The notes under the pieces are model-generated. The model worked only from the letters and a program-made list of their open reading frames with translations, searched no databases and had not been told where the DNA came from. 64,000 bases of DNA from assembly GCA_003260075.1 (NCBI GenBank), contig QLIY01000120.1:170526-234525 (forward strand), given 5' to 3'. This document shows positions 63,531-64,000 of this stretch, piece after piece. The DNA is from Phallusia mammillata (lineage: Eukaryota > Chordata > Ascidiacea > Phlebobranchia > Ascidiidae). The position numbers were made by a program, and so were the translations under genes. Every line of letters starts with the position of its first letter. Within the stretch, counting starts at the first letter, position 1.

Positions 63531-63706
63531 GCTATTAACAAAGTAGCCTACAGACTCTTATGCTTGCAATACGCGACAACTGTATTTGCGTTTGAACACC
63601 TGTTGAAAACGGTTGGTGCTTTTTGTAGTTTAAACTTATTACAGCATTTCAATGTCTTGCGCTGCACTCTGCTATTAATGCTGGTTGTATCTTCGAAGGT
63701 TGTAAA

Positions 63707-63797
63707 TAGTGATGCACCGAAGTTTCGGTTGGCCGAAACAGTTCTACCGCAAAAGGTTTCGGCCCGAACTTTTTTAGATGGGTTCGGTCCATCACTA
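63707..63797. mobile_element. Short hAT-type MITE, TAGTGATGCACCGAA family, 91 bp
   Basis: The left end TAGTGATGCACCGAAG is followed by TTTCGGTTGGCCGAAAC, identical to the 426-bp copy at 37475. The right end is TTCGGTCCATCACTA (one mismatch). The octamer GTTGTAAA flanks both sides (63699-63706 and 63798-63805). It is an internally deleted sister copy. Confidence 0.92.
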
Positions 63798-64000
63798 GTT
63801 GTAAACGAGGCAAAAGAGAAAGAAGCACGAAACAAACCCAAAAAGTATTCAATTTTTATTTCTGCGTTAGACGGAACACGTTTTTTTGGTCAGGTAAGCA
63901 GGTGTTGCAAAATATCTGTTTCTCTCGAGTTTTACCTTCTTGGCAATGCCCTTCCTCGTATTTGGCCCACAGGTTGGGTTGGTCGTTTGTTTCAAAAAGG

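Overview
The window looks like nuclear DNA of a tunicate, most likely a Ciona-type ascidian. It is AT-rich, has many short GT-AG introns, carries chordate-type orthologues on one strand, and is dotted with small non-autonomous hAT elements. I inferred this from gene content and style; the species is not proven. All convincing genes are on the + strand.

Region 1 (about 1-41.2 kb) is dominated by one gene, a Rap1GAP-type GTPase-activating protein. Eighteen common coding exons (28372-41131) join with consistent reading phase. They encode a Ser-rich leader, a GoLoco motif split over two exons, the RapGAP catalytic domain with its asparagine thumb, and a short C-terminal coiled coil. Upstream, four separate exons start with ATG and end in a phase-2 donor that fits the phase-2 acceptor at 28372 (4061-5034, 15694-15764 plus 15925-15957, 18975-19330, 23892-23983). 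I read them as alternative first exons from separate promoters, giving proteins of roughly 897 to 1191 residues. The rest of the first 28 kb holds no gene I can recognise.

Region 2 (42-54.6 kb) holds an intronless SURF6 (nucleolar ribosome-biogenesis factor) followed by PEX5 (peroxisomal import receptor). PEX5 has 15 exons and 616 residues, with the conserved N-terminal cysteine, a run of WxxxF/Y motifs, a PEX7-binding-like box and C-terminal TPRs. A tRNA-like sequence, a tRNA-derived SINE, hAT elements and a dimeric tandem repeat sit in its introns.

Region 3 (54.6-64 kb) holds two tandem single-exon paralogues of a heteromeric amino-acid transporter light chain (y+LAT type), one unexplained exon-like stretch near 56.4 kb, and a repeat-rich end with one undetermined base.

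The most unusual signals are these. (i) At three places a direct duplication of about 50-105 bp has a run of 10-11 G exactly at the junction, one of them across the start codon of a transporter gene; two further pure G runs of 82 and 85 bases also occur. These look more like assembly or haplotype-merging scars than biology, but that needs testing. (ii) The palindrome TGACGTCA occurs 26 times where about one is expected, nearly always in the Rap1GAP half. (iii) Seven hAT-type elements cluster at 34-64 kb, five with perfect 8-bp target-site duplications. I found no clearly new biological system.
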